Source: Hyalangium versicolor (GTDB lineage: Bacteria; Myxococcota; Myxococcia; Myxococcales; Myxococcaceae). Taken from it: a stretch of 64,000 bases of DNA. Numbering within the stretch: the first letter of the stretch is position 1; each line of letters opens with the position of its first letter. The notes under the pieces are model-generated. The model made no database searches. It saw nothing but the letters and a program-made list of their open reading frames with translations, and had not been told where the DNA came from. The position numbers were made by a program, and so were the translations under genes. The stretch covers positions 620,001-684,000 of the forward strand of contig NZ_JAHXBF010000002.1 of assembly GCF_020103695.1 (NCBI RefSeq), in the 5' to 3' direction. This document shows positions 34,221 through 43,350 of the stretch, one piece after another.

Positions 34221-34901
34221 CTATTTCCAGAGCCACGCGAACCCGTTGCGGAGCGCCTCCCGCCCGCCGTGCTCGAGCACCTCGCCGTGGCACACCACCA
34301 CGCGGTCGAAGTCCCACCCGAGCACCGTCTCCACGGATCCGCGCAGCGCCGCGCGATCCTTCACGAGCAACTTGAGCAACACCGTGGGCGCGAGCTTCCC
34401 GTACGTGCCGCACAACCGCAGGTACGTGCGCGTGAGCCAAAAGGGAGACTCGCGGATGTGGAAGGCCAGGTCCGTCAGCAGCAGCGTGCGGGTGGGCCGG
34501 TGCAGGAAGACGAACTCCTCCACGCGAGGGATTCCCTTCATCCGCTGCTGCGAGAGAACCTCCGCATAGCCCGCCTCCGGCGTGTCGGTCAGCTCCACGT
34601 CGATGCGCAGCTCCGGCTGCTTCTGGCGCAGCCCCGCCAGCGCCACCACACGAGCCTCCGGGTATGCCGCCGCCCAGTCCTTCATCGACAGGTGATGCAT
34701 CAGATTGGGGGCCACCAGGAAGCGCACCGGCCCGAGCGCATCCACCGCCGCGCGCGCCGCCGCGTCCAGCCGCACCGGTGAGTGGATCCACAATCCACCC
34801 CCGGGCAGGCGGATCACCGTCATCCGCCCTCCCAGTTCGAGCCCTCCTGTGCGGAACGGCACGTCCAGGACGTGAATCTCTTCCGTCAGCGGGCGCAGCA
34901 T
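34221..34901 (-). CDS. DUF4336-like protein (metallo-beta-lactamase-like fold)
   Basis: Encodes 226 residues. The pattern LRPLTEEIHVLDVPFRTGGL, GGGLWIHSPVRLDAAARAAV, VAPNLMHHLSMKDWAAAYP, and FVFLHRPTRTLLLTDLAFHI with a late VVVCHGEVLEHGGREAL matches DUF4336, a group related to metallo-beta-lactamases. His residues in NLMHHLSM and CHGEVLEHGG could bind metal. No signal peptide, so cytoplasmic. The reaction is unknown. It is divergent from the minor pilin operon, and tandem dyads lie about 50-80 bases upstream of its start. Confidence 0.7.
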   Translation of the reverse strand: MLRPLTEEIHVLDVPFRTGGLELGGRMTVIRLPGGGLWIHSPVRLDAAARAAVDALGPVRFLVAPNLMHHLSMKDWAAAYPEARVVALAGLRQKQPELRIDVELTDTPEAGYAEVLSQQRMKGIPRVEEFVFLHRPTRTLLLTDLAFHIRESPFWLTRTYLRLCGTYGKLAPTVLLKLLVKDRAALRGSVETVLGWDFDRVVVCHGEVLEHGGREALRNGFAWLWK

Positions 34902-34952
34902 GAGGCCTCCTCGCAGGGTGTCTCACATGTCATACCTGCGAGAGTGAAGCCT

Positions 34953-34981
34953 CGCAAAGTTTGCGGAGTGCAAAGTTTGCG
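34953..34981. promoter_or_regulatory. Two tandem near-identical dyads (CGCAAA-G-TTTGCG), likely operator
   Basis: CGCAAAGTTTGCG (34953-34965) and TGCAAAGTTTGCG (34969-34981) are two 13-base dyads sharing 12 bases, with centres 16 bases apart. Each arm pair is CGCAAA or TGCAAA against TTTGCG around a single central G. A third partial half-site, TTGCGAAACG, lies at 34994-35003. The elements sit in the divergent gap between the DUF4336 gene (start 34901) and the minor pilin operon (start 35104). The arrangement is typical of operators bound by two dimers side by side. The regulator is unknown. Confidence 0.55.
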
Positions 34982-35091
34982 AAGCGCACGGCCTTGCGAA
35001 ACGTGGGCCGAGAGGCTGGATGATCGTGTGCTTCCCAGGGCTTACATGGGGGGCGGAGCAGGGCCGGTCCTTGCAGAAGGCAGAGGTCCTC

Positions 35092-35097
35092 AGGAGG
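35092..35097 (+). promoter_or_regulatory. Ribosome binding site that decides the first pilin start
   Basis: AGGAGG is a full-strength Shine-Dalgarno sequence six bases before the TTG at 35104. It supports starting the FimU/GspH-like gene there rather than at the ATG at 35020, and gives a prepilin leader of normal short length. Confidence 0.75.
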
Positions 35098-35103
35098 TCC
35101 CCC

Positions 35104-35862
35104 TTGCCCGCCCGCTCCCGACTCCGCCGAGGCTTCACGCTTCTCGAAGTGATGACCGCCGTGGTCATCCTCATCATCCTGGCCGCCCTCTCCGTGTCCT
35201 TCATGGTCTACGGCATGGGCAAGGCCCGAATGAACAACGCCGTGTTCGATGTGACGGCGATGATCAACGGTGCCCAGCTGAGTGCCGTCAGCCGCGGCTC
35301 ACCGCACTATGTCTTCATCTACCAGACGGGCAACGATCTCCGCATCCAGGTGCTGGATCGCCCGGACTGGCCGTGGCCTGTCGGTTGGGATTGGGCCAAC
35401 GTGGACCTGAGCAACGGACCCGACGCGGCGCTGGCCTTCACGCGTCAGCTGGAGGACGGCACCGTCCAGAACCTCAACGCCCCCATTCGAGACCAGCTGG
35501 TGCTGAGCGCTGGCTCTGGCATGGACGCCGGCGGCCTGGCCTTCCTCGATCTGGACTCCGGCCGCATCAGGAAGCCGCTGCCGGCCCCCTTCAGCGCCAT
35601 CGCCCTCACCTCCACTGCCACCGCGAACCCCCTGGATAAACCCACGCACGACCTCCTGGCGGGTTGCAACTTCTGCGTCGCGGGCGCGGGTACTCCCTAT
35701 GGGGTGCTGCGCTTCAACGCGGATGGCACCATGAGGGTGATGACAGGCATTGCCCCCTCCGGCGCCGTCATTGCCTTCGCTCCCAATACCGAGGATGAGA
35801 CGGGCTTCGCGCCGAAGCTGCTCTCCATTTCCGCACCCGCTGGTGCCACGGTCGTCTTCTAG
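35104..35862 (+). CDS. FimU/GspH-like minor pilin
   Basis: Encodes about 252 residues. I chose the TTG at 35104 because of the AGGAGG six bases upstream. The resulting leader is short and basic (MPARSRLRRG) and is followed by FTLLEVMTAVVILIILAALS, a type III signal cleaved by PilD between Gly and Phe, with Glu at position 5 of the mature protein. Starting at the ATG at 35020 would give an odd 38-residue leader. The soluble domain is of the FimT/GspH type and contains a CNFC pair. In M. xanthus such proteins sit with PilV, PilW, PilX and PilY1 at the tip of type IVa pili. First gene of the operon. Confidence 0.87.
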   Translation: MPARSRLRRGFTLLEVMTAVVILIILAALSVSFMVYGMGKARMNNAVFDVTAMINGAQLSAVSRGSPHYVFIYQTGNDLRIQVLDRPDWPWPVGWDWANVDLSNGPDAALAFTRQLEDGTVQNLNAPIRDQLVLSAGSGMDAGGLAFLDLDSGRIRKPLPAPFSAIALTSTATANPLDKPTHDLLAGCNFCVAGAGTPYGVLRFNADGTMRVMTGIAPSGAVIAFAPNTEDETGFAPKLLSISAPAGATVVF

Positions 35863-35871
35863 GAGCCCGCC

Positions 35872-36429
35872 ATGCACCTGTCCTCCTCTCGCCTCTCCCC
35901 TCGCGGCACCAGCCTCATCGAAGCCATGGCCGCCCTGGTCGTCTTCTCCGTCGGCATCCTGGGCGTCATGCAGATGAACGTGCTGGCCAGCAGGCAGAAC
36001 AACCTGGCCCAGACCCAGACCACCGCCACCCGCATCGCCCGCGACGTGGCCGATTCCTTCGAGCGCCTGCCCTTCACGGACCCCGTGTTCACCGTGCGGA
36101 CGACCATGCAGCAGGACAATCCGAACTTCACCAACATGGACATTGCCGACGGGCTGGTGACCCTCGAAGAGGCCCAGACCATGCCGGGCACGCGTCCCAT
36201 CCTGGGAGCCTCCGGCGCCATCTTCTCCTACGAGGGCGAGAACAACTTCTACAGGGTGGCCTGGCGCACGCAGGTGTTCCCCAACGCCGTGGCCCCCGAG
36301 GAGCTCCGCATCCTTGTCATGGTGCGCTTCCCGACGCCGGGAGGCGGCATGAAGCAGGTGAACACCTGGTCCATCAAGGCCGACCCTCGCATCTTCACGG
36401 CCAACTCCAAAACCACCGCGGAGCCCTGA
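35872..36429 (+). CDS. pilV: PilV-like minor pilin
   Basis: Encodes 185 residues. The prepilin signal reads SPRG, followed by TSLIEAMAALVVFSVGILGV, typical of PilV proteins. Glu5 of the mature protein is present. The soluble domain carries segments such as GENNFYRVAWRTQVFPN. It starts 9 bases after the FimU-like gene and ends 4 bases before pilW, so it is in the same operon. It should join the minor pilin/PilY1 complex in the inner membrane that primes assembly of type IVa pili and then remain at the tip. Confidence 0.88.
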   Translation: MHLSSSRLSPRGTSLIEAMAALVVFSVGILGVMQMNVLASRQNNLAQTQTTATRIARDVADSFERLPFTDPVFTVRTTMQQDNPNFTNMDIADGLVTLEEAQTMPGTRPILGASGAIFSYEGENNFYRVAWRTQVFPNAVAPEELRILVMVRFPTPGGGMKQVNTWSIKADPRIFTANSKTTAEP

Positions 36430-36433
36430 TCCC

Positions 36434-37777
36434 ATGCGCAAGCCGATTCACTCTCGCGGATTCACGCTGCTGGAACTGCTGGTGGGCGCCGCCGTGGGCG
36501 CGGTGGTGCTGCTGGGCATCAGCCTCACCTTCATCTCCCAGGCGCAGCAGTACCAGGCTCACGCCAGCCGCCGCGGCGTCCAGGCCAATGCGCGCCAGGC
36601 CCTGGCCTTCATGGAGAGCACCCTGCGCATGGCAGGCTATGGAGTCGATCCCGACAGGGCCATCATCCCCTATGACTCCTTCAATGCTGGCGCCGATGCA
36701 CAGGATGAAGGCTACCCGGACGCCTTCGTGGTGCACTGGCGCGATCCGCTCTTCCGGCGCAATGTCACCGCGCTGAACGCCACCACCCTCACCGTGGACT
36801 CGCCCCCCACGCCCACGGAGCCGATCCGCAGGGGGCAGATCCTGATGGTCATCTGCTCTCCGGGCTCCGGCGGCAGCGACCAAAGCGTGGAGAGCAACCC
36901 CCCGCACGTCTTCGTCACCGTGGGAGCATACGTGGCGAACCCGCAGGTCGACATTCCGTTGGATCCCACCCCTGCGAACGCAGCGCCCAACTCCCCGCTG
37001 GGGGCTCCGGGCCGACTCTTTCATGAGCAGACCACTCCCGGCTTCACCCATGCTTGCTTCAACAGCCCAATCCGCCCCCAGGTGGTGCTCATCAACCGCG
37101 CGGCCTTCTACGTGGACCTCTTCGACGACGATGGCAACCCCGCCACCCCCGAGCGCACGCCCTACCTGATGATGCACCAGGGACTGGACAACCCCAGCGC
37201 CACCAGCGCCCTGGGTGACGGCGTCATCGACCGCAACGACGCGGTCCCCGTGGCCGAGGGCATCGAGCAACTCCAGGTGGCCTACATGCTCGACACCGTC
37301 GATACCAACCCTCCGATAATCCTCGGAGTGGACACCCCCATGGGTCCGAACCACTACGGAGAGAACTGGGAGAACATCAAGCCGGGCCCCACCGAGCTCC
37401 CTCGGGGCTGGTTCTTCAATGCCGGCTACCCCACCAGGCCCTTCACCGACCAGGACATGCTCACCAAGCGCCAGGATGACCATCCGGCCAACATCCGCCA
37501 GGTTCGCATCACGCTGAGCTCGCGCAGCTCCGTGCCGGACCCGCAGATCGTGGGTGACAACCTGATGAAGCGCCGCGATGGCAGCGACTACCCGGACGGA
37601 ACACCGCTGGCCAATGGTGCCGTGCCCTGGCGCCACTGGGAGAACCTGGAGGTCCCGACTCCGGACTTCACCCCCTCGGGCGGTCATTTCTACCGTGCCA
37701 TCCTGCGTCAGTCGATTTCCCCCAAGAACCTGCAGATGAGTCGCCAGTTCGCCCCTGTCAATCAGGGTGGAGGCTAA
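36434..37777 (+). CDS. pilW: PilW-like minor pilin
   Basis: Encodes 447 residues. The leader is MRKPIHSRG, followed by FTLLELLVGAAVGAVVLLGI, a class III signal peptide, then ASRRGVQANARQALAFMESTLRMAGYG, the classic PilW helix with the MRMAG-like motif. The soluble part is larger than in Pseudomonas PilW (about 275 residues), as is usual for the myxobacterial clusters. It follows pilV and precedes pilX by 5 bases. Two late segments (DGTPLANGAVPWRHWENLEV) are not recognisable motifs. Confidence 0.88.
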   Translation: MRKPIHSRGFTLLELLVGAAVGAVVLLGISLTFISQAQQYQAHASRRGVQANARQALAFMESTLRMAGYGVDPDRAIIPYDSFNAGADAQDEGYPDAFVVHWRDPLFRRNVTALNATTLTVDSPPTPTEPIRRGQILMVICSPGSGGSDQSVESNPPHVFVTVGAYVANPQVDIPLDPTPANAAPNSPLGAPGRLFHEQTTPGFTHACFNSPIRPQVVLINRAAFYVDLFDDDGNPATPERTPYLMMHQGLDNPSATSALGDGVIDRNDAVPVAEGIEQLQVAYMLDTVDTNPPIILGVDTPMGPNHYGENWENIKPGPTELPRGWFFNAGYPTRPFTDQDMLTKRQDDHPANIRQVRITLSSRSSVPDPQIVGDNLMKRRDGSDYPDGTPLANGAVPWRHWENLEVPTPDFTPSGGHFYRAILRQSISPKNLQMSRQFAPVNQGGG

Positions 37778-37782
37778 CCCCC

Positions 37783-38286
37783 ATGCGTCGTCTCGTTCCC
37801 AATCCGCGCGGCATGGCCCTGGTGATGGCCATGATCGTCGTCGTGCTCATCACCCTGTTGGTGGCGGGCGCCATCTCCTTCACGGGTACGGAACTCGCGG
37901 CCTCCGAGGTGCAGACCCGCGAGGACGAGATGTCCGCCTGTGTCCAGGCGGCTCGCAACCTCTTCCTGTCCAAGCTGAAGGCCGCCGAGCCGGGTCAGGT
38001 GAAGGGCATCCAGTTCGGTCAGGACCTGAGGATCAAGGTCGACCCCAACGAGCCCCCCAAGGGCGGGCTGCTGAAGACAGGGCACATCGGTGCGCCGGCC
38101 CAGGTCAGCGCCCAGCTGGCCGCCGCCCTGGACAACAAGATGGCCCGCGCCCAGGACATCGGGATGGTCACCGGGGATCCCAGCGTGCCCGAGTTCTACA
38201 CCGTCACCGCCGTCTGCCGCGAGGACGCCACGGATCTCACCAGCCCCGAGCGTGAGATCGAATTCATGATCCGAGTCGGCCTCTAG
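37783..38286 (+). CDS. pilX: PilX-like minor pilin
   Basis: Encodes 167 residues. The N-terminus is MRRLVPNPRG followed by MALVMAMIVVVLITLLVAGA, the hydrophobic helix of PilX, which lacks the Glu5 of other pilins, and ends in SEVQTREDEMSACVQAARN. The soluble domain is short. It lies between pilW and pilY1 with 5 and 26 base gaps. It is expected to link the minor pilin core to PilY1. Confidence 0.83.
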   Translation: MRRLVPNPRGMALVMAMIVVVLITLLVAGAISFTGTELAASEVQTREDEMSACVQAARNLFLSKLKAAEPGQVKGIQFGQDLRIKVDPNEPPKGGLLKTGHIGAPAQVSAQLAAALDNKMARAQDIGMVTGDPSVPEFYTVTAVCREDATDLTSPEREIEFMIRVGL

Positions 38287-38312
38287 AATCCGAATTCCGA
38301 AGGAGAAACCTG

Positions 38313-41300
38313 ATGCACTCCTGGACCCCCCACCTCCGCCGGTTTTGCCTGGGACTGGCCGTCCTGGGCACCGCTGGCGTCGCCTACGCCCAACTGGGCA
38401 ATTCCACCTCCAACAGCCCTGCGTGCTGCCAGCTCACCACGTCTCTGGTGAACGATGTGATTCGCGGCAAGGACGCCACCGGCGACGAGCGCTTCTTCAG
38501 CACCGAGGGCGCCCCGCCCAACATCCACTTCCTGGTGGACGCGTCGGGCTCCATGCGTGAGTTGCCGCAGGTCATCAACAGCGGGCACGTCGAGTTCTTC
38601 AACCTCACCACCAATGGCTGCACCAACGTGCGCCTGGATACGTTCGAGGCCAGCCGCGGCTGGGATCCGACCTTCCAGTACCCCGTGCCGGATCCGGGCA
38701 CCGGGCTGGGCGCGGACCTGGGCTTCCCCAACTTGTTCCAGGACGCCAAGTTCTACGGGTACATGTACTGGAACGACAGCAGTGATCCCACGCCCCAGTG
38801 GAACTCGAAGGAAGAGGCCTGCAAGTCACAGGTGCCCAACTGGAACACCAGCCGCACCGCCGACTACAACAAGTGCCTCTCGTGCCTGAGCACCAAGGGC
38901 TTCTACAAGCTGCCCGAGGCCACCGCGCGCGACACCGCGCCGCTGACCAACCTGGACTTCATCTTCTGGGGCCGCTTCCTCAACTTCAACCCGCCCAAGT
39001 ACGTCACCGCCAAGGCGGTGCTCAAGTCCGTCATCAAGGACCTGAAGCGGGTGCGCGCGGGTATCAGCATCTTCGCCCCCAACAGCAACCCCTTCCTCAG
39101 CGAGATGCTGCAGCCGCAGAACCCCTCGTGCTCGGAGATCCTCAGCGACGCCAGCGCGTTCGACAACAACCGCGCCAGCTACATCAACTCGGTCAACACC
39201 CTGACGTTCTCCACCGGTACGCCGCTGGCCAAGGCGCTGCTCAACACGGGCTACTACTTCACCTCGAGCGACGACATCTACCGGGTCAAGTTCAACTTCG
39301 GCACGAACTACAACTACCCGCCGGAGTTCAAGAACACTCTGCTCAACTCGCCGGGCCGCAGCGTGTGCTGGGGCTGCCAGACGTCCTCGGTCATCATCAT
39401 CACGGACGGTGAGCCCAGCGGCGACAGCATGAGCGCCCAGATGGCTGACAGGCTGCGCACGGTGAATGGCGGCCCTGTGTACTGCCCGGACGCCATGCCG
39501 TGCCAGTCGGGCACTGCTCTCTCCACCCGTGACAAGGGCGCCAACGTCACCAACGTCCTGGACGACAACCCCAACTACTACCTCGATGACGTGGCGCAGA
39601 TGCTCTACAAGAAGGACCTCCAGGAGAACATGCCCGCGCAGGTCAATGACTTCAACACGACCGGCCAGCAGAACATCATCACATATACGGTGGGCTTCGG
39701 CATCAACAGCAACCTGCTGAAGAACACCGCCGACGTGGGCGGCGGCCTGTACTACACGGCCGAGGACGCGGCCAGCCTCAAGCAGGCACTGCTGGACATC
39801 ATCAACAACGTGCAGACGCGCGCCACCTCCTTCTCCAGCGCCGCGGCCACCTCGCTGCAGAGCGGGGACACCAGCACCACCATCATTCCGCGCTTCAAGC
39901 CGTCGCGCGCCAAGACGGAGCCCTGGCAGGGCTTCCTCTACCGCTTCAACCTGAGCACCGAGTCGTTGGTCGGCTGTGATCCGGCGCAGCCCACCGCGGG
40001 CGGCGACCTCAACCACGACGGCGACTGCGATGACACGGTGCTGCTCGATGCGGCCGATGATCCCGTCGTCGAGAATGACGACGGCGACTACGTGAAGCTG
40101 CTCTCGCCCACGCTGCCCGCCCAGCCCTTCTGGGAGGCCGGTAAGGTGCTGAAGCCCTCCGCGGCCAACTCGACGCGTTGGAAGACCCGGCGCATCTACA
40201 CCATCGTCGACAACGACGCCGACTACAACAACTCGAAGGGCGATGGCCTGATCGACTTCCGCGACACGCCCGTGGAGTTCTCCGAAGCCAATGCGAGCAA
40301 GCTGCGTGACTTCCTGGGCATCAGCCAGAACACCGCCGCGTGCGCCGATCTGGCGGTCAAGCTGGGCGTGCCCAGCCTGAGTCCCGACGACTGCGCCAAG
40401 CTCGTCATCCGCTGGTACCGCGGCGCCGACGCGCTCAACAACGACCCGGCCCTGCGCGACTACGACAGGCCGTTCTTGCTCGGCGACATCTTCCACTCCT
40501 CGCCCATCCAGGTGGAGCCGCCGATTCCGCGCGCCTTCTGCAACTTCTCCAATCAGTGCATCCAGACGCTGTTCTCTGGCGCGACCCTGCTGCAGAACGA
40601 CTACACGACCCCCGACAACACGGGCGTGAACGCGTATGACAAGTACGTGTACGAGGCGGGCAACCGCGACAAGGTCATCCTGGTGGGCGCCAATGACGGC
40701 ATGCTGCACGCCTTCCACAACGGCCAGAGCACCGAGGAGTTCGACAAGCTCACCCACGAGCGCAAGTACGACGCGGGTACGGGCCAGGAGCTGTGGGCCT
40801 TCATCCCGCCGGACCTGCTGCCCAAGCTGCGCCCCAACATCGGCAGGCACACCTACTTCGTGGACGGCACCGCCATGGTCCGCAACGTGTGGGCGGATGG
40901 CCTGGAGGGCCAGGACAAGGATGGCAAGAAGCAGTGGCAGGAGTACCGCACGGTCGCCGTGGTGGGCAGCGGTCGCGGTGGCGTGCACCGCTTCGCGTTG
41001 GATTTGACGCGCGTGCTCGGCCGCAACCCGGGAGACACCGCCAGCCTGGCGCCAAGCCAGAAGGGAGACTTCCTCTGGACGTGGCCCCAGCCGTGCGACG
41101 CGCTGGCGGTGCAGGTCGGCGAGAGCTTCACCAACTTCGCGCCCCGCCCGCCCCCCATCGGTCCCGTGGCGCTCAGCCCCGGGGCGGATGACAGCCTGCG
41201 CTCGCTGTATGGCGAGGGTGCCAGCCCCGCTTCTCCCTACCTGATCAACGGCAAGGCGGCCCGCGAGCGCTATGTCGTGTTCCTCAACGGCGGCTTCGAT

Positions 41301-42722
41301 CAGACGTTGACGCGAGGCCGCGGCATGGCCGTCGTGGACATCCGCACCGGCCACACGCTGTGGAGCTACTTCTACAAGGACGGCAAGGGTCGCTCGGATC
41401 ACCTGCGCTATCCCATTGCCGCGGGCGTGGTGCCCATGGACGTCGGCCTGGCGGACAACCCGTCGGGTGATGGCGACTTCCTCTGGGATACGGCCCAGGT
41501 GGGCGACTACGGCGGCCAGCTGTGGACGGTGCGCTTCTGGGATCCGGGCACGTGGAACTCCAGCACGAAGCAGATGGACAACTGGTTCGCCGCGCGCGCC
41601 TTCCGCGTGGCCAACCTGAGCGGCAAGAGCGGTGATGCGGAGGCCATCCGCGCTCCGTTCACCTATATGGCCCTCGTCACCCGGCAGCCGGAGACCGGCT
41701 ACATCCGCACCTTCATGGGCACCGGCGACAAGGAGACACTGATGGACAAGGGCAGCGTGTGCCGACTGTCCACCCCGGGCTCGTGCGCCGCTCAGGGCTG
41801 TGGCGTCAACAACACGCTCACCGTCGAGCGCGGCGGCACCATGTTCTACAAGTCCAGCACCAACTTCCAGAACTACCACCATGTGACGGGAGAATCGACG
41901 GAGTACTCGCCGGTCGGCAACGCCTGCGGTGGCGTGCGCGTCACGCTCGCGTGGGACAACACCGCGGCCAACGGGTGCGGTAACGCCAACGACGGTTCCA
42001 TCCAGTACAAGTGCGATGGCACCTCTACCTCGTGGAACTGCGCTGAGACGAACAACTCCTGGGTGGCACTCAGCTATCCACAGACCACGTCGGCCTATCC
42101 GCAGCGCTACTACGGCATCTACACGTATGGCGGCACGGACCCCGCGCGTAAGTTCAACAGTGAGACGGAGGCCGCCAACTACGACAGCCACCTGTACACC
42201 GACTCCGACCTGACGAACGTCAGCCAGTTCGACTCCACTGGCAATGTCGTCACCGCCAGCCAGGTGTCGGCCTCGCCCTCGGGCAAGGGGTGGTACATCG
42301 AGTACGCCCTGGCCAACGAGCGCACGGGCTCCACGGGCGTGCTGAGCAGCGGCTGCGTGCTGTGGGGCTCATTCGAGCCCAGCGGCGCTTCCGGAGCGGT
42401 GTGCGCGACGACGGGCACCAACGCCGCGCGCCTGTATCAGGCCAACTACACCACGGGCATGGCCGACTGCGCCCTGGGCTTCTACAACAAGGGCAACGAC
42501 CAGTGGGCACGTTACATGACCTCGGAGACCGGAACGCCCCCCAGCGAGCCCATGCTGCAGATCTCCGTCACGGGCGGGCGCGGCGTCATCCAGCAGACTC
42601 CTGGCAGCGACCCGAGGAGAACCGAGACCGAAGAGAACCGTGACCTCGGCAAGTCCGTCTACCAGCTCATCCTGGACCGCCGCGGCCACGATTGCCGCCA
42701 CGGAGGCGTCAATTGCAACTGA
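38313..42722 (+). CDS. pilY1: PilY1 type IV pilus tip adhesin with VWA domain
   Basis: Encodes 1469 residues. A signal peptide (LGLAVLGTAGVAYA) is followed by an N-terminal von Willebrand A domain whose metal site reads FLVDASGSMRE (Asp76-x-Ser78-x-Ser80). The C-terminal half is the Neisseria PilC-like beta-propeller, with NRDKVILVGANDGMLHAFH and ELWAFIPPDLLPKL as the most diagnostic stretch. Asp-rich loops such as DLNHDGDCDD and DNDADYNNSKGDGLID look like calcium-binding loops, as in Pseudomonas and Myxococcus PilY1. Many paired Cys are present. It promotes pilus assembly and surface adhesion and may sense surfaces. A Shine-Dalgarno GAAGGAG lies just upstream. Length matches M. xanthus PilY1 paralogues. 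Confidence 0.93.
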   Translation: MHSWTPHLRRFCLGLAVLGTAGVAYAQLGNSTSNSPACCQLTTSLVNDVIRGKDATGDERFFSTEGAPPNIHFLVDASGSMRELPQVINSGHVEFFNLTTNGCTNVRLDTFEASRGWDPTFQYPVPDPGTGLGADLGFPNLFQDAKFYGYMYWNDSSDPTPQWNSKEEACKSQVPNWNTSRTADYNKCLSCLSTKGFYKLPEATARDTAPLTNLDFIFWGRFLNFNPPKYVTAKAVLKSVIKDLKRVRAGISIFAPNSNPFLSEMLQPQNPSCSEILSDASAFDNNRASYINSVNTLTFSTGTPLAKALLNTGYYFTSSDDIYRVKFNFGTNYNYPPEFKNTLLNSPGRSVCWGCQTSSVIIITDGEPSGDSMSAQMADRLRTVNGGPVYCPDAMPCQSGTALSTRDKGANVTNVLDDNPNYYLDDVAQMLYKKDLQENMPAQVNDFNTTGQQNIITYTVGFGINSNLLKNTADVGGGLYYTAEDAASLKQALLDIINNVQTRATSFSSAAATSLQSGDTSTTIIPRFKPSRAKTEPWQGFLYRFNLSTESLVGCDPAQPTAGGDLNHDGDCDDTVLLDAADDPVVENDDGDYVKLLSPTLPAQPFWEAGKVLKPSAANSTRWKTRRIYTIVDNDADYNNSKGDGLIDFRDTPVEFSEANASKLRDFLGISQNTAACADLAVKLGVPSLSPDDCAKLVIRWYRGADALNNDPALRDYDRPFLLGDIFHSSPIQVEPPIPRAFCNFSNQCIQTLFSGATLLQNDYTTPDNTGVNAYDKYVYEAGNRDKVILVGANDGMLHAFHNGQSTEEFDKLTHERKYDAGTGQELWAFIPPDLLPKLRPNIGRHTYFVDGTAMVRNVWADGLEGQDKDGKKQWQEYRTVAVVGSGRGGVHRFALDLTRVLGRNPGDTASLAPSQKGDFLWTWPQPCDALAVQVGESFTNFAPRPPPIGPVALSPGADDSLRSLYGEGASPASPYLINGKAARERYVVFLNGGFDQTLTRGRGMAVVDIRTGHTLWSYFYKDGKGRSDHLRYPIAAGVVPMDVGLADNPSGDGDFLWDTAQVGDYGGQLWTVRFWDPGTWNSSTKQMDNWFAARAFRVANLSGKSGDAEAIRAPFTYMALVTRQPETGYIRTFMGTGDKETLMDKGSVCRLSTPGSCAAQGCGVNNTLTVERGGTMFYKSSTNFQNYHHVTGESTEYSPVGNACGGVRVTLAWDNTAANGCGNANDGSIQYKCDGTSTSWNCAETNNSWVALSYPQTTSAYPQRYYGIYTYGGTDPARKFNSETEAANYDSHLYTDSDLTNVSQFDSTGNVVTASQVSASPSGKGWYIEYALANERTGSTGVLSSGCVLWGSFEPSGASGAVCATTGTNAARLYQANYTTGMADCALGFYNKGNDQWARYMTSETGTPPSEPMLQISVTGGRGVIQQTPGSDPRRTETEENRDLGKSVYQLILDRRGHDCRHGGVNCN

Positions 42723-42724
42723 GG

Positions 42725-43177
42725 ATGAACTGGAGGGTCGCGGCGCTCGCCGGAGCGCTGCTCTGGGGGGCCTGCTCCAAGAAGGAGGAGGCCCCGGCCC
42801 CGGCAGCCCCACCTCAGCCCGCCAAGGCCGAGGCAGCCCCGGAGCCGGCTCCCACGCCGGAGGCCGAGGAGGCCAAACCCGAGGAGGCCCAGGCCGAGGC
42901 TCCGGCCGAGGACAACGGTGCTCCTCCGGAGTTCAAGGTCGGCCAGACGCGGGACGAGGTGATGCAGTTGTTCGGCAACTGCGCCGTGCGCCGCATCTTC
43001 GTCCCGCCGGCGCCGGGTGCGCTGTACGTGGAGGTCTACCAGGCGAAGGATGAGGAGCGCTGCATCAAGCGCCTGGGCGAGCGTCACTTCACCATCCGAG
43101 GTGGCACGCTCTATGAGATCACCCCGGGTCTGGTTCCTCCGGACGCGCCCCGCCACGAGCCGCCCGAAGGCGTCTGA
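42725..43177 (+). CDS. Lipoprotein at the end of the minor pilin operon
   Basis: Encodes about 150 residues from the ATG at 42725, two bases after the pilY1 stop; the upstream in-frame ATG at 42692 would place basic residues ahead of an otherwise good signal peptide. The N-terminus ends in the lipobox LLWGACS. A long Pro/Ala/Glu-rich linker (about residues 20-75) precedes a small domain with GQTRDEVMQLFGNCAVRRIF and RHFTIRGGTLYEI. The linker may span the periplasm or peptidoglycan. I do not recognise the family. It lacks the CxxCH of the TfcP cytochrome found in one M. xanthus pilY1 cluster, so it is not that protein. Confidence 0.7.
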   Translation: MNWRVAALAGALLWGACSKKEEAPAPAAPPQPAKAEAAPEPAPTPEAEEAKPEEAQAEAPAEDNGAPPEFKVGQTRDEVMQLFGNCAVRRIFVPPAPGALYVEVYQAKDEERCIKRLGERHFTIRGGTLYEITPGLVPPDAPRHEPPEGV

Positions 43178-43197
43178 ATCACCCGAAGAGGCTCCAC

Positions 43198-43226
43198 GGC
43201 CCCTCTCCCCCACCGGGGGAGGGGCC
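43198..43226 (+). terminator. GC-rich hairpin after the pilin operon
   Basis: GGCCCCTC (43198-43205) and GAGGGGCC (43219-43226) pair perfectly and are extended by a run of Cs against a run of Gs around a small loop, with a 2-base bulge. There is no T-run. It lies 21 bases after the stop of the last gene of the operon. It may end the pilin transcript, although similar C-run/G-run hairpins also occur as dispersed repeats in such genomes. Confidence 0.45.
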
Positions 43227-43350
43227 AGGGCCCCGGCACAGCCCCCGCTCCGGACATTCCCGTTGAGCCAAGGCCTCGTGCCCGTTGATTTCCGCAAGTT
43301 CCCAGCGTAGGCAACCCTCCTCTTTCATTCCGCACGAGGGTTGCCCACAC

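Noticed and set aside
38826..42191. 1121-residue open frame on the strand opposite pilY1
   Set aside because: It lies wholly within the well-supported PilY1 gene. It is a product of high GC with few stop codons, and its Arg/Val/Gly-rich sequence has no domain or signal peptide.
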